A DNA stretch of 64,000 nt from Paulinella micropora (GCA_009731375.1 BJOX01000235.1:594777-658776); one strand, 5' to 3'; shown: positions 36,162 to 46,562, counted from the first letter of the stretch. Notes: generated by a model from the sequence alone, not told the origin. A program made the numbers and translations.

Positions 36162-39100
36162 TAAGCAAACATCTACCTTAATTTCCACGTCAGGGTCATC
36201 TCCACCTTGGCATAGCTGCCTCTCAAGCTCCTCTGCGATGTCCTCAGGCCGGCTGGACTTCACGTCTATCCGAATCGGCCCGCGGCCAGTGGTGGCAGCC
36301 CTCATGTCACTATTGGCCTTGCCATGCGCAAGCTCTTGGGATGGCCACGGTACATGCTGAAGTTTTACTTCGCGCACATTGTCACGTTCGGTAACGGTCA
36401 GGACCTGTAAGTGAGAGAAGGCAGGCAGCAGAATTTCCCGCTCTGCTGGAAAAACTGAGATGTCCTCAAGAGGGCACCAAAAAGGAGTTGTGATTTCAAA
36501 AATATAGCAGACGGTGTCCCCACCACCGCTCCCTGTGAAGCTCCTTGCGACTCCAAGGTCTGTTGTGGTGGATGTGAAAGCAGGCCATACAATAACTTCA
36601 CCAGGCACAAAAGAGGTTTCCCGCGATAGCGAGGTGCCTCGGTATACCACTCGAAGCCCCCGCCGGTTGGCTGGGTGGTTCGCTCTGTGCGCATGAAACG
36701 CAAGCAGTCCACGAATGTAGGGCTCTGCCTTGCGGCATTCCTCCTCATTAAAGTTACGCAACAAGGGATTCACGTGATAACACACGGGTCCTGCAGTATA
36801 TGCAATTGCTGACAGAACCTCTTGTTTTGTACAGGCTTCTTTCAAGTCTGCAATAGCTTGCTGCTTTTGTGAAGCTAAAGCTTCGTAGTTACCGCTGAAC
36901 GTCCTGAGATAGGAAAGGACATGCTCGGGTGGTATGCCATTGAGAGCTTTCTGCGGATCCTCGTTAACCAGCCCATCAAACCAGCCTTGTGGGATACCAC
37001 GGGCAATAGTGATGGGCTCAGAAAGCCGCTTGCTCAGGCCGTGCGTGCTAAAGCGGACGCAGATAGTCTGAGTTCCCCTGACAAGAAGTTCTTTGCACTC
37101 TCCTCCTGCTCCCACGATCGCTCGCACGGAGGTTCCTGGAACAGCCCATTCCCGAACGTGCCGATCAAGGCGGGCCTTACAGGCGCTCAATTCCTTCTCT
37201 GCAAGCGCTGCCACTGCCTTTCTTTTTTCATCGTTAGGACACATAACCAACAGATACTTCGCGTCCATATCCACATCCAACACCAATTCCACATTGCCAG
37301 GGATACCCAAGCTCTGACGAAAGTGCTGGCCTAATTGTGCTAACTTGGGATTGTTCTGGCCATAACCAGCATATTGCTTGAGTGCAAGGAACGAGTCAGT
37401 GGCGACCACCTCGGGCCGTGCCAACATTTGCAGACGCTCGTTGAGCTCTCGAAAACGCTTATACTCCTCCGATCCCCGAAAGGACGGAGGCAAAATCTCG
37501 TGCAGGACGCCTTCGTCTACAGCAAAGAGGGACGAGATGTACAAGTTGCGATTCTCCATCATTTCCATATAGATGCACACTGATGGGTACTTTTCAGAGA
37601 GACGAAACACTGTGGAGCTCCCCATCATGCCCAAGCTGTTGGAGGCCGGAATGAAGTAACGAATTTGGCCAGTTGCATTGTCCCCAGCGCGTGGCGGCAG
37701 ATAGAAGGCGATAGAGCTGAAGAAACCAGCAAGAAAAGACTTGAGCAGCAACTTTCTGGTTTCCTCCTTTTTGAAGGACTCTGCCGTCAAGCTGACGAGT
37801 ATTGCATCGATATCGACACCTTTGGGACGCTCTTCCAGCTTTAACCTTGCACCATCCTTCTTGCGTGCATCGACAACTTGCTTTACCTCTTTGACACGCT
37901 CTCCACTCGCTTTACCATCACCTGCATGCTTGGCGCTCTGGCTTGGGATCGCGGAAGTCGACATACTTTGGGTAGTTATTTCTCTGGCCATACGTCGAGT
38001 TTCTTTCATAGCATCTTTGAGGGCATAAAAGTTGATGCCGTGATCTCCCGCCCACTTGCGCAGGTCCTTTTGATTGGGTACCGCCTTAGCAACTAACCAG
38101 ACTGCGATGGCCACGCCCACATCCCCTAAGTCTGGGAACTCGTTCCCAAAGTCCATCCGATGTACCCTATTCTCGTTCTTCTCTTCCTCATTCCGGCCGC
38201 GACGGAAGAGATTGTCTCTAGATGTCATACTCAGTGCCACTGCTACAACTTCCAGTACATGAAAGCGTGAGGCGGCAAAAAGGATGGATGCGTGGCGTGG
38301 TGGAGTAGACATCCGTGCCATTCGGCTTCCCTGCAACGTGAGGGTATTGTCATCATTTATGGCACCTAAGTGAAATAGCAAAGTCAGGCTGCGACTTAAC
38401 CGATCTTTGCCTGGATGTTCCACAAATGGGAACTGACGAACGTCTGGGATCCACTCTCGCTGCTTTTGGATATGCCGTAGAACACAGAGGATCGCGCCGG
38501 TGGGGTCGACACGCAGCAGCTCCGCCGGAGTATCCTCTGGAAAGTCCTCGAACTCCTCTTTAGAATACAGCCGGTAACACTTACCGGGAGCTGTTCGACC
38601 AGCCCTGCCTGCGCGCTGCTTGGCATTGCTCTGAGAAATGAAACCAGTGCGGAGCACCGTGGCATCTTTGCCTGAGTCATACATAGCTTGCTTCGCTAAC
38701 CCGGAGTCTATCACTGCGCCGATGCCATTTATGGTGACTGATGTCTCTGCTATGTTGGTAGCAACAACAATCTTTCGGATATGTTTTCGGGGGTCAATTA
38801 GCTCAAACGCCTTCCGCTGCTCCTCCCGGTCAAGAGAGCCATGGAGCGGTAGGCAAAGGCAACTCGGAAGCTTCTGAGCAAGGGACTTTGCCAGACGCTC
38901 GACCTCGTCAGCCTGAGTCAGGAAGATCAGGATGTCATGGCTCTCTCCCGCCTGCACATCCGTTGCAGGAAGCTCGTCATTCAGACGCAGAGCAATAACT
39001 TCTGCAGCCCATTGATAGTTTTTTTGGGAACCATTCTCATAGTGGACCGACACGGGAAAGGTTCGCCCACCCACCTTCAGCACAGGCGCCCAAGTGGAAT

Positions 39101-42100
39101 CCAGGGGTGAAGTCGTGTCCCAATTTTTGCGAGAAAAGTACTTTGCAAATAGGGACTCGTTCATCGTCGCGGAGGTGAGAACTAGCTTGAAGGGCATCTT
39201 TGCTTCTTGTGCGCGCAGAAGTAACGTGCGACGCAGCAGAGCGATCAGAATATCTGTGTTCAGCGAACGTTCGTGCACCTCATCTACCACCACCGCGGCC
39301 ACGCCGCGTAGAGTTGGATTGTTGAACAACATGTTCAGCAAGGAGGCATCCGTTAGGAACTGAACCCCCGTTCTGATGTTGTCCCCCTGCTTGTCTCCAC
39401 CGCGGCATGCCACGAGATTGGGATGCTTGTCTGAAGGCGCTTCGGTTTGCATCTCTTCTGCCACACGGTCCGCCAGCGTCGCGGCCGCCACGCGCCGGGG
39501 TTGGGTGCACAAGATGCGACCGTGAACATTTTCGGACAGGTATTGCACCACCTGCGTACTCTTGCCCGACCCGGTCTCCGCCGACAACACCAGCACAGAC
39601 CAATCTTCTTTTAGAGACTCGAGGATCGTTTGTCTTTCTGCATAGATTGGCAGGCAGGTCTTGAAACGATTATACACCTCGCGGGCAAAAATGCGCGCAG
39701 CCACGAAAGAAGTCGTTGCAGACTCAAGGAAGGCGGCAAAGGCGCGCTCGAATTCAGCAAGCTGACGCGCTAACTCCTGGACCTGTGACTCTACCGCCTC
39801 GCGCATCCTGCAGCACAACACATTCCGCAGTAATACCCATGGGAGGTCCGATGCAAACCCAACAGTTAGCAAGGAGTAGAGATGTACTTGACAATACGCT
39901 GTGCAGCATCCTTGGATTCAGCCGATGCCTCACTCTCCGCTGACAGCTGCGCTTTCTTGTCACCCAGTCGGGACTTATGGCGCGCAATCAACCGCTCCGC
40001 TTCCTTGTTCATGCAGCTTCGGTGACGATCCAAAGCGTTGAGCAAATCTACCCACCTCAGGGCTCCCTCCTGCTGCTGATCAGGTGTTTTGCGCTCCTTT
40101 GAAAGGATTGATGCCAGCTGTACATCCAACCTCAAGATAGTTTGGAAATCCTCTCTATGCAGCCGTCCGCAATTTCTTTGGCAGTCGGCAAAGCGACATT
40201 CTTCCAGCTTGTGCAAACGATGGCATGCAAAACCCTTCGCACATCCAGATCCAGTGAGACCCACCTCATGCGAAACAAAGCGCCAACAACGCCCCTTGAT
40301 GGTTCGGCGCGGCCACATCTCCGTGATAATATCATTCAGCTGCATGCGCAACTGCCTGACTTGAAGGACGACATCAACATCTTTTTGCAAGTCGGTGCGG
40401 CGCAGCTTCCACAGTCGCTCCTGAGCACTGACACGACTGATAGGCGGGTCGGACGGAGCGCTTAACTCACTCCCATCAGTCTCGGACTGTTCGGCCTCTG
40501 CTTCTCGCGAAGCCTGGACACGATCAAGAGCTTCTTCCGTTGAAAGTAGGCCAAGTAGAGCAGAGGCAGTTGCTAGGCAGTTCTGAAAATCAGAGCCTTC
40601 GACGGAAGGTGGGGCAAGCACGACGGGCGCGGCAGCTATGATTGCGGTGGCCGCTTGGATGCCCTTCGGAAAAAATTTGACAGTCTTGGTAGCCGCACCT
40701 AGGCGTCGCACTACCATATGTTTCCATGGATTGGGATTGACGGCTAGGTTGCCTTCTGTCGCAGCAGCCGTCACAAATTGCCACAATTCCTTTGGTGGTA
40801 GCATCACAGGCACATCCCGGCAAATAACGACATTCCCGCGAAAATGGTGGCCAAAATGCAGACGCGCAGTGCCAACGGGGAGGGCTTTCAAGGCAGCTGC
40901 TGCTGCATCGGAACTGGAAAATTTCACCAAGGTTTGCTCCTGTAGTTCTGCCTCGAGTTGCTGTCCTTGATTGTCCGCGGAGCGGTTCGTGTTCTTTGCA
41001 CCAACGTGATTGCGACCGCGCGCCCTCTGTTTGACAGACGCAATAGTAGGCTGTAGCTGCTGTCCGAACTTTCTACGTACATCTTGCTCCGTGTGCGCTC
41101 CCTTGATACTGATAATGCTTGGAAGGTTGCTGGTCAGACGCACTGGCACTCCTGGGTGCTCCACGAGAATCCTGTGTTTCATGGAGTGAATTCGTTTGTG
41201 AATGTTGCAGCGTGAGATGTATGATTTTCGTTTGTAAGTTTGAAACACTTGTTTTAATCTCTGCACATGCAGATGGACACATTAAGATTGAAGTAGGCAC
41301 ACCTGAGCTCGGAGCCTCCAGCGCTTCTCCCATGCAACTGCGAAACTGCACGCGCAGGAGCTAGCGGATCTCTACAGATGTCAAATGTGACAATGGAATT
41401 GCAATATTGCTTGCTAGACTGGCCCGGTCGTACATTCTCCACGGTGCCCACGCTGCTGAAGACTCCCCGCAGAAATGCAACAGTAAGTGCGTCGTCCTGC
41501 AGGTTCCGGTGGAGCACTGAGACACTGTCGGCGCTGCCATAATTATCCCAGCACACAACATCGTCCCCGAACGCTTCTATTGTATCCACCACTGCCCCCG
41601 CTTCCTCCTCTGAGCTTGCTTCGGATAGTTCACTTTCCCCTGCAAAAGACGCCACCGATTCTTGGGCCTTGCTTCCTGTCTCAGATGCCTCCTCCACTGA
41701 CTCATCCTCCGTTTCTCCGTCTGCATCCCGCAGCGTAAGCAGGATTCGCCTCTGGCCCAAGTTATTCTGCACTTGTAGCTTGCAGATCTGCAGCACTTGT
41801 CCCGACCGCAGGACTAGCACACGGCGCCCAACCCACAGAGTGTTGGATAAGTCCGCCTCTTGATCACTTGTGAACACCAGTCTACACAGTAGAATGGCCA
41901 CCAAGGTATCGATAGTATGTAGAGCGAGAAGTGAAGCAGGCTAGAGAGGTGAGGGTAGAAAACAATATAGAAGCAAAAAATGATACGCTTAAGAGACCTG
42001 CATCGGTCTATAACAAGGCGGTGCACGGTGAAAGTGTCTGCCAACCCACCCAACTGGGACAGGACTTGCCGCGCCGTGCAGAGGTTTTTGCCTCCTGGAC

Positions 42101-44068
42101 AGCGCAGCCGCAGCCCATTCGGGGACAGAGAGCTAACCTCCACACCACATTGCATGTAAACAGCCTCGGCGCACGCTAGCAAAGCCGTAACGGTGGCGCA
42201 TGGTAGGCGGACGAGATCGTAGGTGGGCAACTCCAAGATTTGCTTCTCCAAGCGACCGAGCTGAGCGCTCGTATCATGCCAAGGCGGCGCCACAACTGTT
42301 GGAACATGCTGATACTCGCACTTGTCGCCCAGGGCACAGACGCCCGCCGCAAAGTTGACGCAGGGCGACGCTTGGGGGAACCAGCCCTACGCCAGTGAAA
42401 CAAAAAGGATCCTAGGTCCCCCTAGTACATACTCCCAGCATTTGTTTGCGCATGTGAGTAAGCAAAGAATATTGCACAGCAAAGCGGAAAATAAAAATCA
42501 AGGCTATCGAATTGCACTGAAGAGATTGAAGAGCTTGCACCAGCATGATACAGTTAATACTGATGACACAAGCGCACAAATAAATAGAAATTGCAAATGA
42601 TATATAGATAAATATGCATACATAATATTATTGTCTATTTATGTATGGCATACTTGCCTGTGCTGATACGTCTAAAACAAGGAGCATATGCCACGCATAT
42701 TGTGCTCGTGCATGTGCAAATACTTCTGGGTGTTTGAAGCGGCAGTCAGGTATCCAGCACTTGGTGTCATTTCGACAGGGCCTGGCGGCGCTCATTGCCT
42801 GATCGCCCGTGCGCCCAACGTTTGCTCTATGCTCCGTGCCGCGAGGGTTCCAGCCCTCCACACAAACAGCATACATTTCCATCCGCTATGTTGAATGACT
42901 TAATGCCTGCATACATGCACGCATACATGCACGTGTGAATGTGTGCAAACATAACACGCATCTCAGAGTGGATGTTGTATTTTGGTATGCATGTAAGACT
43001 GTTTAGCTTTACCATGCTGTACATCCATTTCTTGCATGCACGCATCGCTAAAGGTCGCATGCATATGCATGTGTGCGCTCGTGTTTATATGTGTGTATGC
43101 ATATTTTTATATGTGCATATGTGTGCACACGTTTGTTTGAGTGTGCGTGTAGATGGCCCATCCGAGGAAGTAAATACTTCTGGATGTTTGAAGCGGCAGT
43201 CAGGTTTCCAGCAGTTGATGCCCTTTCGACAGATGCCACTTGGCTCCTGCGCGTGCCCAGCGCTGGCTTTTTTATCTCCTGTGCCACGAGGGTTCCAGCC
43301 CTTCACACAAGGGGTACGTGCAGGCGCACATGTGGCATGCATAGGTAGGTTGGGTAGGTTAGGTAGGTTAGGTAGGTAGGTTTGGTAGGTAGGTAGGTTA
43401 GGTAGGTTAGGTAGGTTAGGTAGGTAGGTAGGTAGGTAGGTAGGTAGGTAGGTAGGTAGGTAGGTAGGTATGACTTCGTTATACGTTTACATACATGTAT
43501 ACATATGCGCGCAAACGTAATAAGCATGTATGTGCGGAATGTCAGGCATGCATGTAAGCTATCCCTGGGTATGCTGTGTATGCATAGGTCGAATATCATG
43601 TGTATGCATGTGTGCGCTCTCGTATGTGTGTATGCATATTTGTTGTGAAGGCTGTGTATGCATAGATCACATTATGTGTATGCATGTGTGCGCTCTCGTG
43701 TGTGTGCACGCATATATGCTGAGCACATGTGCGTATGTGTGTGTGTGTGTGCATACATGTGTTATCAGAAGAGGTAAATACTTCTGGGTGTTTGAAGTGG
43801 CAGTCAGGTTTCCAGCACTTGGTGCCATGTCGACAGGGCCTTTCCGCGCCGCCAGGGTTCCAGCCCTCCACAGAAATAGCACATACGTCTATCCGCCGCA
43901 CAGGCGCACTGTACCGCGAATGTTTGTATGACTCGGCGTCCGCGTGCATGCATACGTGCATGCATACATACATGCGTATATACGTCATGCATGTAAACCA
44001 TCTTTAAGTACGCTGTGCATGCATTACTTGATATGCATGTACGGTCACGCGTCTGCATGAGTTAGTAA

Positions 44069-44104
<36 letters not shown>

Positions 44105-44137
44105 ATGCCACTGTGTATGTGTGTGTGCGTGTCTGTC

Positions 44138-44168
<31 letters not shown>

Positions 44169-44611
44169 AAACATGAATCGCCAAAAGGGGTAAATGTGTG
44201 TGTGTGTATGCATGCGTCATCAGAAGTAGTAAACACTTCTGGGTGTTTGAAGCGGCAGTCAGATTCATAGTAGTTGATGCCCCTTTGGACGCACATGTAC
44301 CACGAATGTTTGTATGACTTGGTGTCCGCATGTATGTATGCATGCACGCATGCATACATGCGTATACATGTCATACCTAGGTGATTTCCTATAAGCATGC
44401 ATGTAAACTATCTATAAGTACGCTGTGGATTCAAAACGTATTATGCATGCATGAGCACGTGCCTGCATGACGCATTATGCCTATGGCTTCTGTCGTGCCT
44501 GAGTAAGTATGTCACTGAGTGTGTGTGTGAGTGCGTGTCTAAGTCTATGTGTGTGAGTGCGTGTCTAAGTCTATGTGTGTGTGTGCGTGTGTGTGTGTGC
44601 GTGCGTGCGTG

Positions 44612-44658
<47 letters not shown>

Positions 44659-44783
44659 GTTATCAGAAGAGGTAAATACTTCTGGGTGTTTGAAGTGGCA
44701 GTCAGGTTTCCAGCACTTGGTGCCATTTCGGCAGGGCCTGGCGGCGCTCATTACCTGCTCGCCCGCGCCCACGGGTTCCAGCC
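31549..44783 (-). CDS. Giant CCCH zinc finger - DEAH helicase - ART - RBR ubiquitin ligase gene
   Basis: At least ten minus-strand exons join with consistent phases at every junction: 43865-43782, 43300-43178, 42855-42724, 42386-41998, 41881-41303, 41171-39888, 39807-36177, 34758-32797, 32199-31954 and 31701-31549. They encode about 2,860 residues, with the N-terminus not located. Domain order is tandem CCCH fingers, RRM-like segment, more CCCH-like fingers, DEAH helicase with accessory C-terminal region, KH-like stretch, R-S-E ADP-ribosyltransferase, RRM-like segment and RBR. Known: plant DEAH11/DEAH12 combine a DEAH helicase with an RBR. Seen here: an ART domain inserted between them. Inferred: an RNA-responsive enzyme that could both ADP-ribosylate and ubiquitinate targets. 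Uncertain points are the first exon and the exact acceptor at 34758. Confidence 0.88.
31954..32199 (-). CDS. Exon completing RING2 with the catalytic cysteine
   Basis: 246 nt, phase 0-0. VNFIDFDGCFAVTC supplies the RING2 catalytic Cys (the one in DGC) and the next zinc ligand. CITCHTHFCGWCLHNC and H...C follow, completing the zinc sites. Known: RBR ligases pass ubiquitin through this Cys as a thioester. A helical tail (RIRLPELVADYFQKE) ends at the strong donor GAG|GTAAGA. Confidence 0.88.
32200..32796 (-). other. Intron inside RING2 containing a TAA array and GT repeats
   Basis: 597 bp from AAG|GTAAAG to TTGGTCAG|GTGAAT. It includes an ATA microsatellite (32628-32704) and a GT-rich tract (32285-32370). 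Splicing gives exactly nine residues between the CPGC and the catalytic Cys, the canonical RBR RING2 spacing. Confidence 0.85.
32797..34758 (-). CDS. Exon with RRM-like end, linker and RING1-IBR of the RBR ligase
   Basis: 1,962 nt, phase 0-0. It starts with the end of an RRM-like fold (SAAKACALLHGSIIGNQELSV), then about 440 residues without a named domain. RING1 follows (CLICMQHCTTVLDTCGHRLC, then DDC and CCPKNDC). The IBR comes next (SCATPGC, CSLCLRNQCPACG, H and C), and the exon stops at CPGCK, the first pair of RING2. The donor TGTAAG|GTAAAG is near perfect. The frame also reads through the donor into a poly-Tyr microsatellite, which is intronic. Confidence 0.9.
34759..36176 (-). other. 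Intron with homopolymers, two gaps and AT repeats
   Basis: 1.4 kb between ATTAAG|GTAGAT and the probable acceptor TTGGTGCAG|TACAAC. It holds CA repeats, AATAT repeats (35285-35390), poly-C/poly-G around N 35031-35127 and N 35703-35742. An alternative acceptor nearer to the RRM-like AAKACALLHG segment cannot be excluded. Confidence 0.6.
36177..39807 (-). CDS. Exon encoding DEAH helicase, KH-like segment and ADP-ribosyltransferase
   Basis: 3,631 nt, acceptor GTGCTGCAG|GATGC, donor ATTAAG|GTAGAT. In frame order: Walker A ETGSGKST, motif Ia TQPRRVAA, GVQFLTD, motif II DEVH with ERSLNTD, motif III SAT, motif V ATNIAETSVTI and motif VI QRAGRAGR. The HA2-like region carries RVDPTGAIL and HLGAI. Later, IVGAGG suggests a KH-like loop. 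The last about 150 residues are an R-S-E ART: IAYTAG with NPLLR, VYRGTSL (Arg), WPAFTSTTTD (Ser) and AEREILLP (the E-x-E that usually marks arginine-specific transferases). All catalytic positions look intact. Confidence 0.92.
36378..36812 (-). other. ADP-ribosyltransferase (R-S-ExE) domain
   Basis: This is the coding span of the ART fold inside the helicase exon. VYRG supplies the NAD-binding Arg and FTSTT the Ser motif. CYIFEIT is the following strand, and AEREILLPAFSHLQV matches the family's glutamate motif, in which the second Glu is catalytic and the first helps select arginine. Seen: all motifs, in order and at family-like spacing. Inferred: arginine-directed mono-ADP-ribosylation. The target is unknown, and could be a protein or a nucleic acid. 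Confidence 0.82.
39888..41171 (-). CDS. Exon with zinc-finger cluster before the helicase
   Basis: Acceptor AAACACAG|GATTC, donor TCAA|GTACAT; 1,284 nt. It begins by completing the RRM-like strand and continues through basic and Ala-rich linkers. A second RNA-binding-like segment (TLVKFSSSDAAAAALKALPV, typical of an RRM C-terminal half) follows. A Cys/His cluster (CWRF, GCAKGFACHRLH, CRFADCQRNCGRLH) holds one or two CCCH-like fingers. A charged helix leads into the helicase. The 80-bp intron after it carries a TGCTAAC branch-point-like motif. Confidence 0.8.
41303..41881 (-). CDS. Exon with acidic linker and RRM-like segment
   Basis: Acceptor TACTGTGTAG|ACTGG, donor GAGCTCAG|GTGTGC; 579 nt. 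An acidic Glu/Ser-rich linker (about 50 residues) is followed by a probable RRM-like fold. It has SVLHRNLQDDALTVAFLRGV as strand and helix, IVTFDI as a central strand, and a final strand SELRILVEH completed by the next exon. RNP signature aromatic residues are weak, so the RRM call is tentative. Confidence 0.7.
41998..42386 (-). CDS. Exon with a canonical CCCH zinc finger and a helical region
   Basis: Acceptor CTGGCGTAG|GGCTGG, donor TGCAG|GTCTCT; 389 nt, phase 0 to 2. It starts GWFPQASP and reaches CVNFAAGVCALGDKCEYQH, a C-x7-C-x5-C-x3-H finger. After that come about 100 residues (LGRLEKQILELPTYDLVRLP and onward) with no named domain. The shared GW-finger layout suggests the upstream finger exons arose from this one or from a common ancestor. 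Confidence 0.8.
42724..42855 (-). CDS. CCCH zinc-finger exon (132 nt, first copy)
   Basis: Acceptor GTGTGGAG|GGCTGG, donor CCAGAA|GTATTT, phase 0-0. It encodes a 26-residue linker and the finger CRNDTKCWIPDCRFKH. A phase-0 intron (42387-42723) connects it to the next exon, which also starts with a Gly-Trp pair. Confidence 0.78.
43178..43300 (-). CDS. CCCH zinc-finger exon (123 nt, second copy)
   Basis: Acceptor GTGTGAAG|GGCTGG, donor CCAGAA|GTATTT, phase 0-0. It starts GWNPRGTGDKK and ends with CRKGINCWKPDCRFKHPE, a C-x5-C-x4-C-x3-H finger. Being symmetric (phase 0-0), the exon can be duplicated or skipped without changing frame. Confidence 0.75.
43782..43865 (-). CDS. CCCH zinc-finger exon (84 nt, third copy)
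   Basis: Acceptor CTGTGGAG|GGCTGG, donor CCAGAA|GTATTT, phase 0 at both ends. It encodes GWNPGGAERP followed by a C-x5-C-x4-C-x3-H finger (CRHGTKCWKPDCHFKH). Such fingers usually bind RNA. It is the shortest of the three intact copies; the linker ahead of the finger has been trimmed in multiples of three. Confidence 0.75.
44237..44290 (-). pseudogene. Decayed CCCH zinc-finger exon (fourth copy)
   Basis: The 3' half of the finger exon survives (SDCRFKHPE before a GTGTTT donor). The second zinc-binding cysteine is a tyrosine (GINYYE) and the GGCTGG exon start is missing. Confidence 0.6.
44680..44783 (-). pseudogene. Decayed CCCH zinc-finger exon (fifth copy)
   Basis: Between GATAGAG|GGCTGGAACCC and CACCCAGAA|GTATTT, the sequence matches the exon at 42724-42855 but lacks 28 bases after GGCTGGAACCC. 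That makes it 104 nt and frameshifts it. The finger itself (CRNGTKCWKPDCHFKH) is intact in another frame. Inclusion by splicing would break the message; a sequencing error or a different acceptor are alternatives. Confidence 0.65.
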
Positions 44784-44863
44784 CTCTATCCGCCGCACAG
44801 GCGCACTGTACCGCGCATGCATACCAATCATAAGTAAGTATGTCACTGTGTGTGTGTGTTTCC

Positions 44864-44894
<31 letters not shown>

Positions 44895-45138
44895 AAAAAA
44901 AAAAAAANNNNNNNNNNNNNNNNNNTTTTTTCCCCCCCCCCCCCCCCAACCCAAAAAAAAAGACCTAATGCAAGAGCGAGCGTACGTATTGTGTGGTGGC
45001 TGGTCTAGTTTTTGCACGCATTTTCTACAGAATTTTCAGTTTTCTTTCTGTGTCTTGCAAAGGTCAATAAACTGATAAAGATGTTGGATGTTGTTTGTTG
45101 TATGTTGTCCTACATGTTTTTGCCCCGTTTATTCCTAG

Positions 45139-45196
45139 GGAGCGGCCGAGTTTTTTCCGGAGGTTCGTTCTCCAGGAAGAGATATTCGCGAAAGAG
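45139..45196 (+). CDS. Candidate 58-nt exon, unassigned
   Basis: TTTATTCCTAG precedes and AAAGAG|GTAATG follows. In the phase 1 to 0 reading it encodes ERPSFFRRFVLQEEIFAKE, which is protein-like. Other frames are also open. It could be an upstream exon of the RING gene or unrelated. Confidence 0.3.
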
Positions 45197-45374
45197 GTAA
45201 TGGACGACTTTCCTCTAGAACCGTTGATAGTCCTGTCTTAATGCCCCATCATTTGGGTGGATCGCCGGGAGATCTTTCTCCAGGAGGTCACCACTTTGTT
45301 CTAAGTATGTCACTGCATTTCTGGACAAGTCATACCAGACTCAGAAACAGAGCCCCTGTTGGAGTCTTAGTAAG

Positions 45375-45752
45375 ATGTCTAAACTCACGCGCCGTGGACA
45401 GCAGTTGAAAGAGAAACTGAGGAAGAAGTCCAGAGGCCGACACAGACTCTTATTCGACTCCGCATCCGTTGTGGCAGCGGTTGCCAGCCACTTGGAAGAA
45501 CTAGCCAACTCGCAGGATGGGATGATAGACATTCGACAAGGTTGTTCCTTGCGTGAAGTTTTGGTCGCAGCTTTCGGCAAGCAGCTGTCAGTCCCATTCG
45601 TTCCTGGCTCTCCTGCTCACCTCTCTTCTGCGCATGTCGCCTCGCTTGTTGTCCAACCCAGGAAACGTAGAAGAGGACGTGACCGTCCCAAGAAAGCCAA
45701 AAAATACCATCGCAAGGCGTTTTCATTGTCCGAGCAGGAAAAGTACCGATAA
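45375..45752 (+). CDS. Hypothetical basic protein, 125 residues
   Basis: An ATG-to-TAA frame in non-repetitive sequence, with basic clusters at both ends (KLRKKSRGRHR; KRRRGRDRPKKAKKYHRK) and a more hydrophobic middle (ASVVAAVASHLEELA). A CATT microsatellite starts 20 bp after the stop. No family recognised; the basic clusters could be nuclear or nucleolar signals. The opposite strand is also open for 131 codons, which lowers confidence. Confidence 0.4.
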   Translation: MSKLTRRGQQLKEKLRKKSRGRHRLLFDSASVVAAVASHLEELANSQDGMIDIRQGCSLREVLVAAFGKQLSVPFVPGSPAHLSSAHVASLVVQPRKRRRGRDRPKKAKKYHRKAFSLSEQEKYR

Positions 45753-45769
45753 CACGCAAGCCAAGGCGG

Positions 45770-46518
45770 CATTCATTCATTCATTCATTCATTCATCATT
45801 CATTCATTCATTCATTCATTCATTCATTCATTCATTCATTCATTCATTCATTCATTCATTTTCATTTATTCATTCATTCATTCATTGATTCATTCATTCA
45901 TTCATTCATTCATTTATTCATTCAATCCATTCGTTCGTTCATATTCACTCATTCATTTGCATTCATCATTCATTCACTCACTCACTCACTCACTCACTCA
46001 CTCAACTCACTCACTCACTCACTCAACTCACTCACTCACTCACACTCAGTCATTCATTCATTTATTCTTTCTTTCATTCATTCATTCATGCATCACTCAT
46101 TCACTCATTCACTCATTCACTCATTCATTCATTCATTCATTCACTCATTCAACTCATTCACTCACTCACTCACTCATTCATTCATTCATTCGTTCATTCA
46201 TTCATTCATTCATTCGTTCTTTCGTTCATTCATTCATTCATTCATTCACTCATTCATTCATTCATTCATTCATTCAATCCGTTCCTTTTGATGCACTCTG
46301 ATTGAGTCAATGAAGGGATTAATGAAAGAATGTATGTGTGTGGTGGTGGTGGTGGTGGGGGGGGGGGGGGGGGGAAAAAAATTTTTTTTTTNNNNNNNNN
46401 NAGATGATGACGGTAGTAGTTACAAATGAATTAATAGTAAACAAATAAAAATGAAAATAAAAACACGCAACAGAAAACATCTGCTTTTGCTGTTGTTGTC
46501 GTCGTTGTCGTCGTCGTC

Positions 46519-46562
<44 letters not shown>

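Noticed and set aside
36099-36176. Cys-Val repeat at the end of the helicase-ART frame
   Set aside because: It is a translated CA/GT microsatellite after the donor AAG|GTAGAT.
32747-41738. Numerous + strand frames (60-235 codons) opposite the large minus-strand gene
   Set aside because: They are antisense shadows without domains. The minus frames carry complete catalytic motifs.
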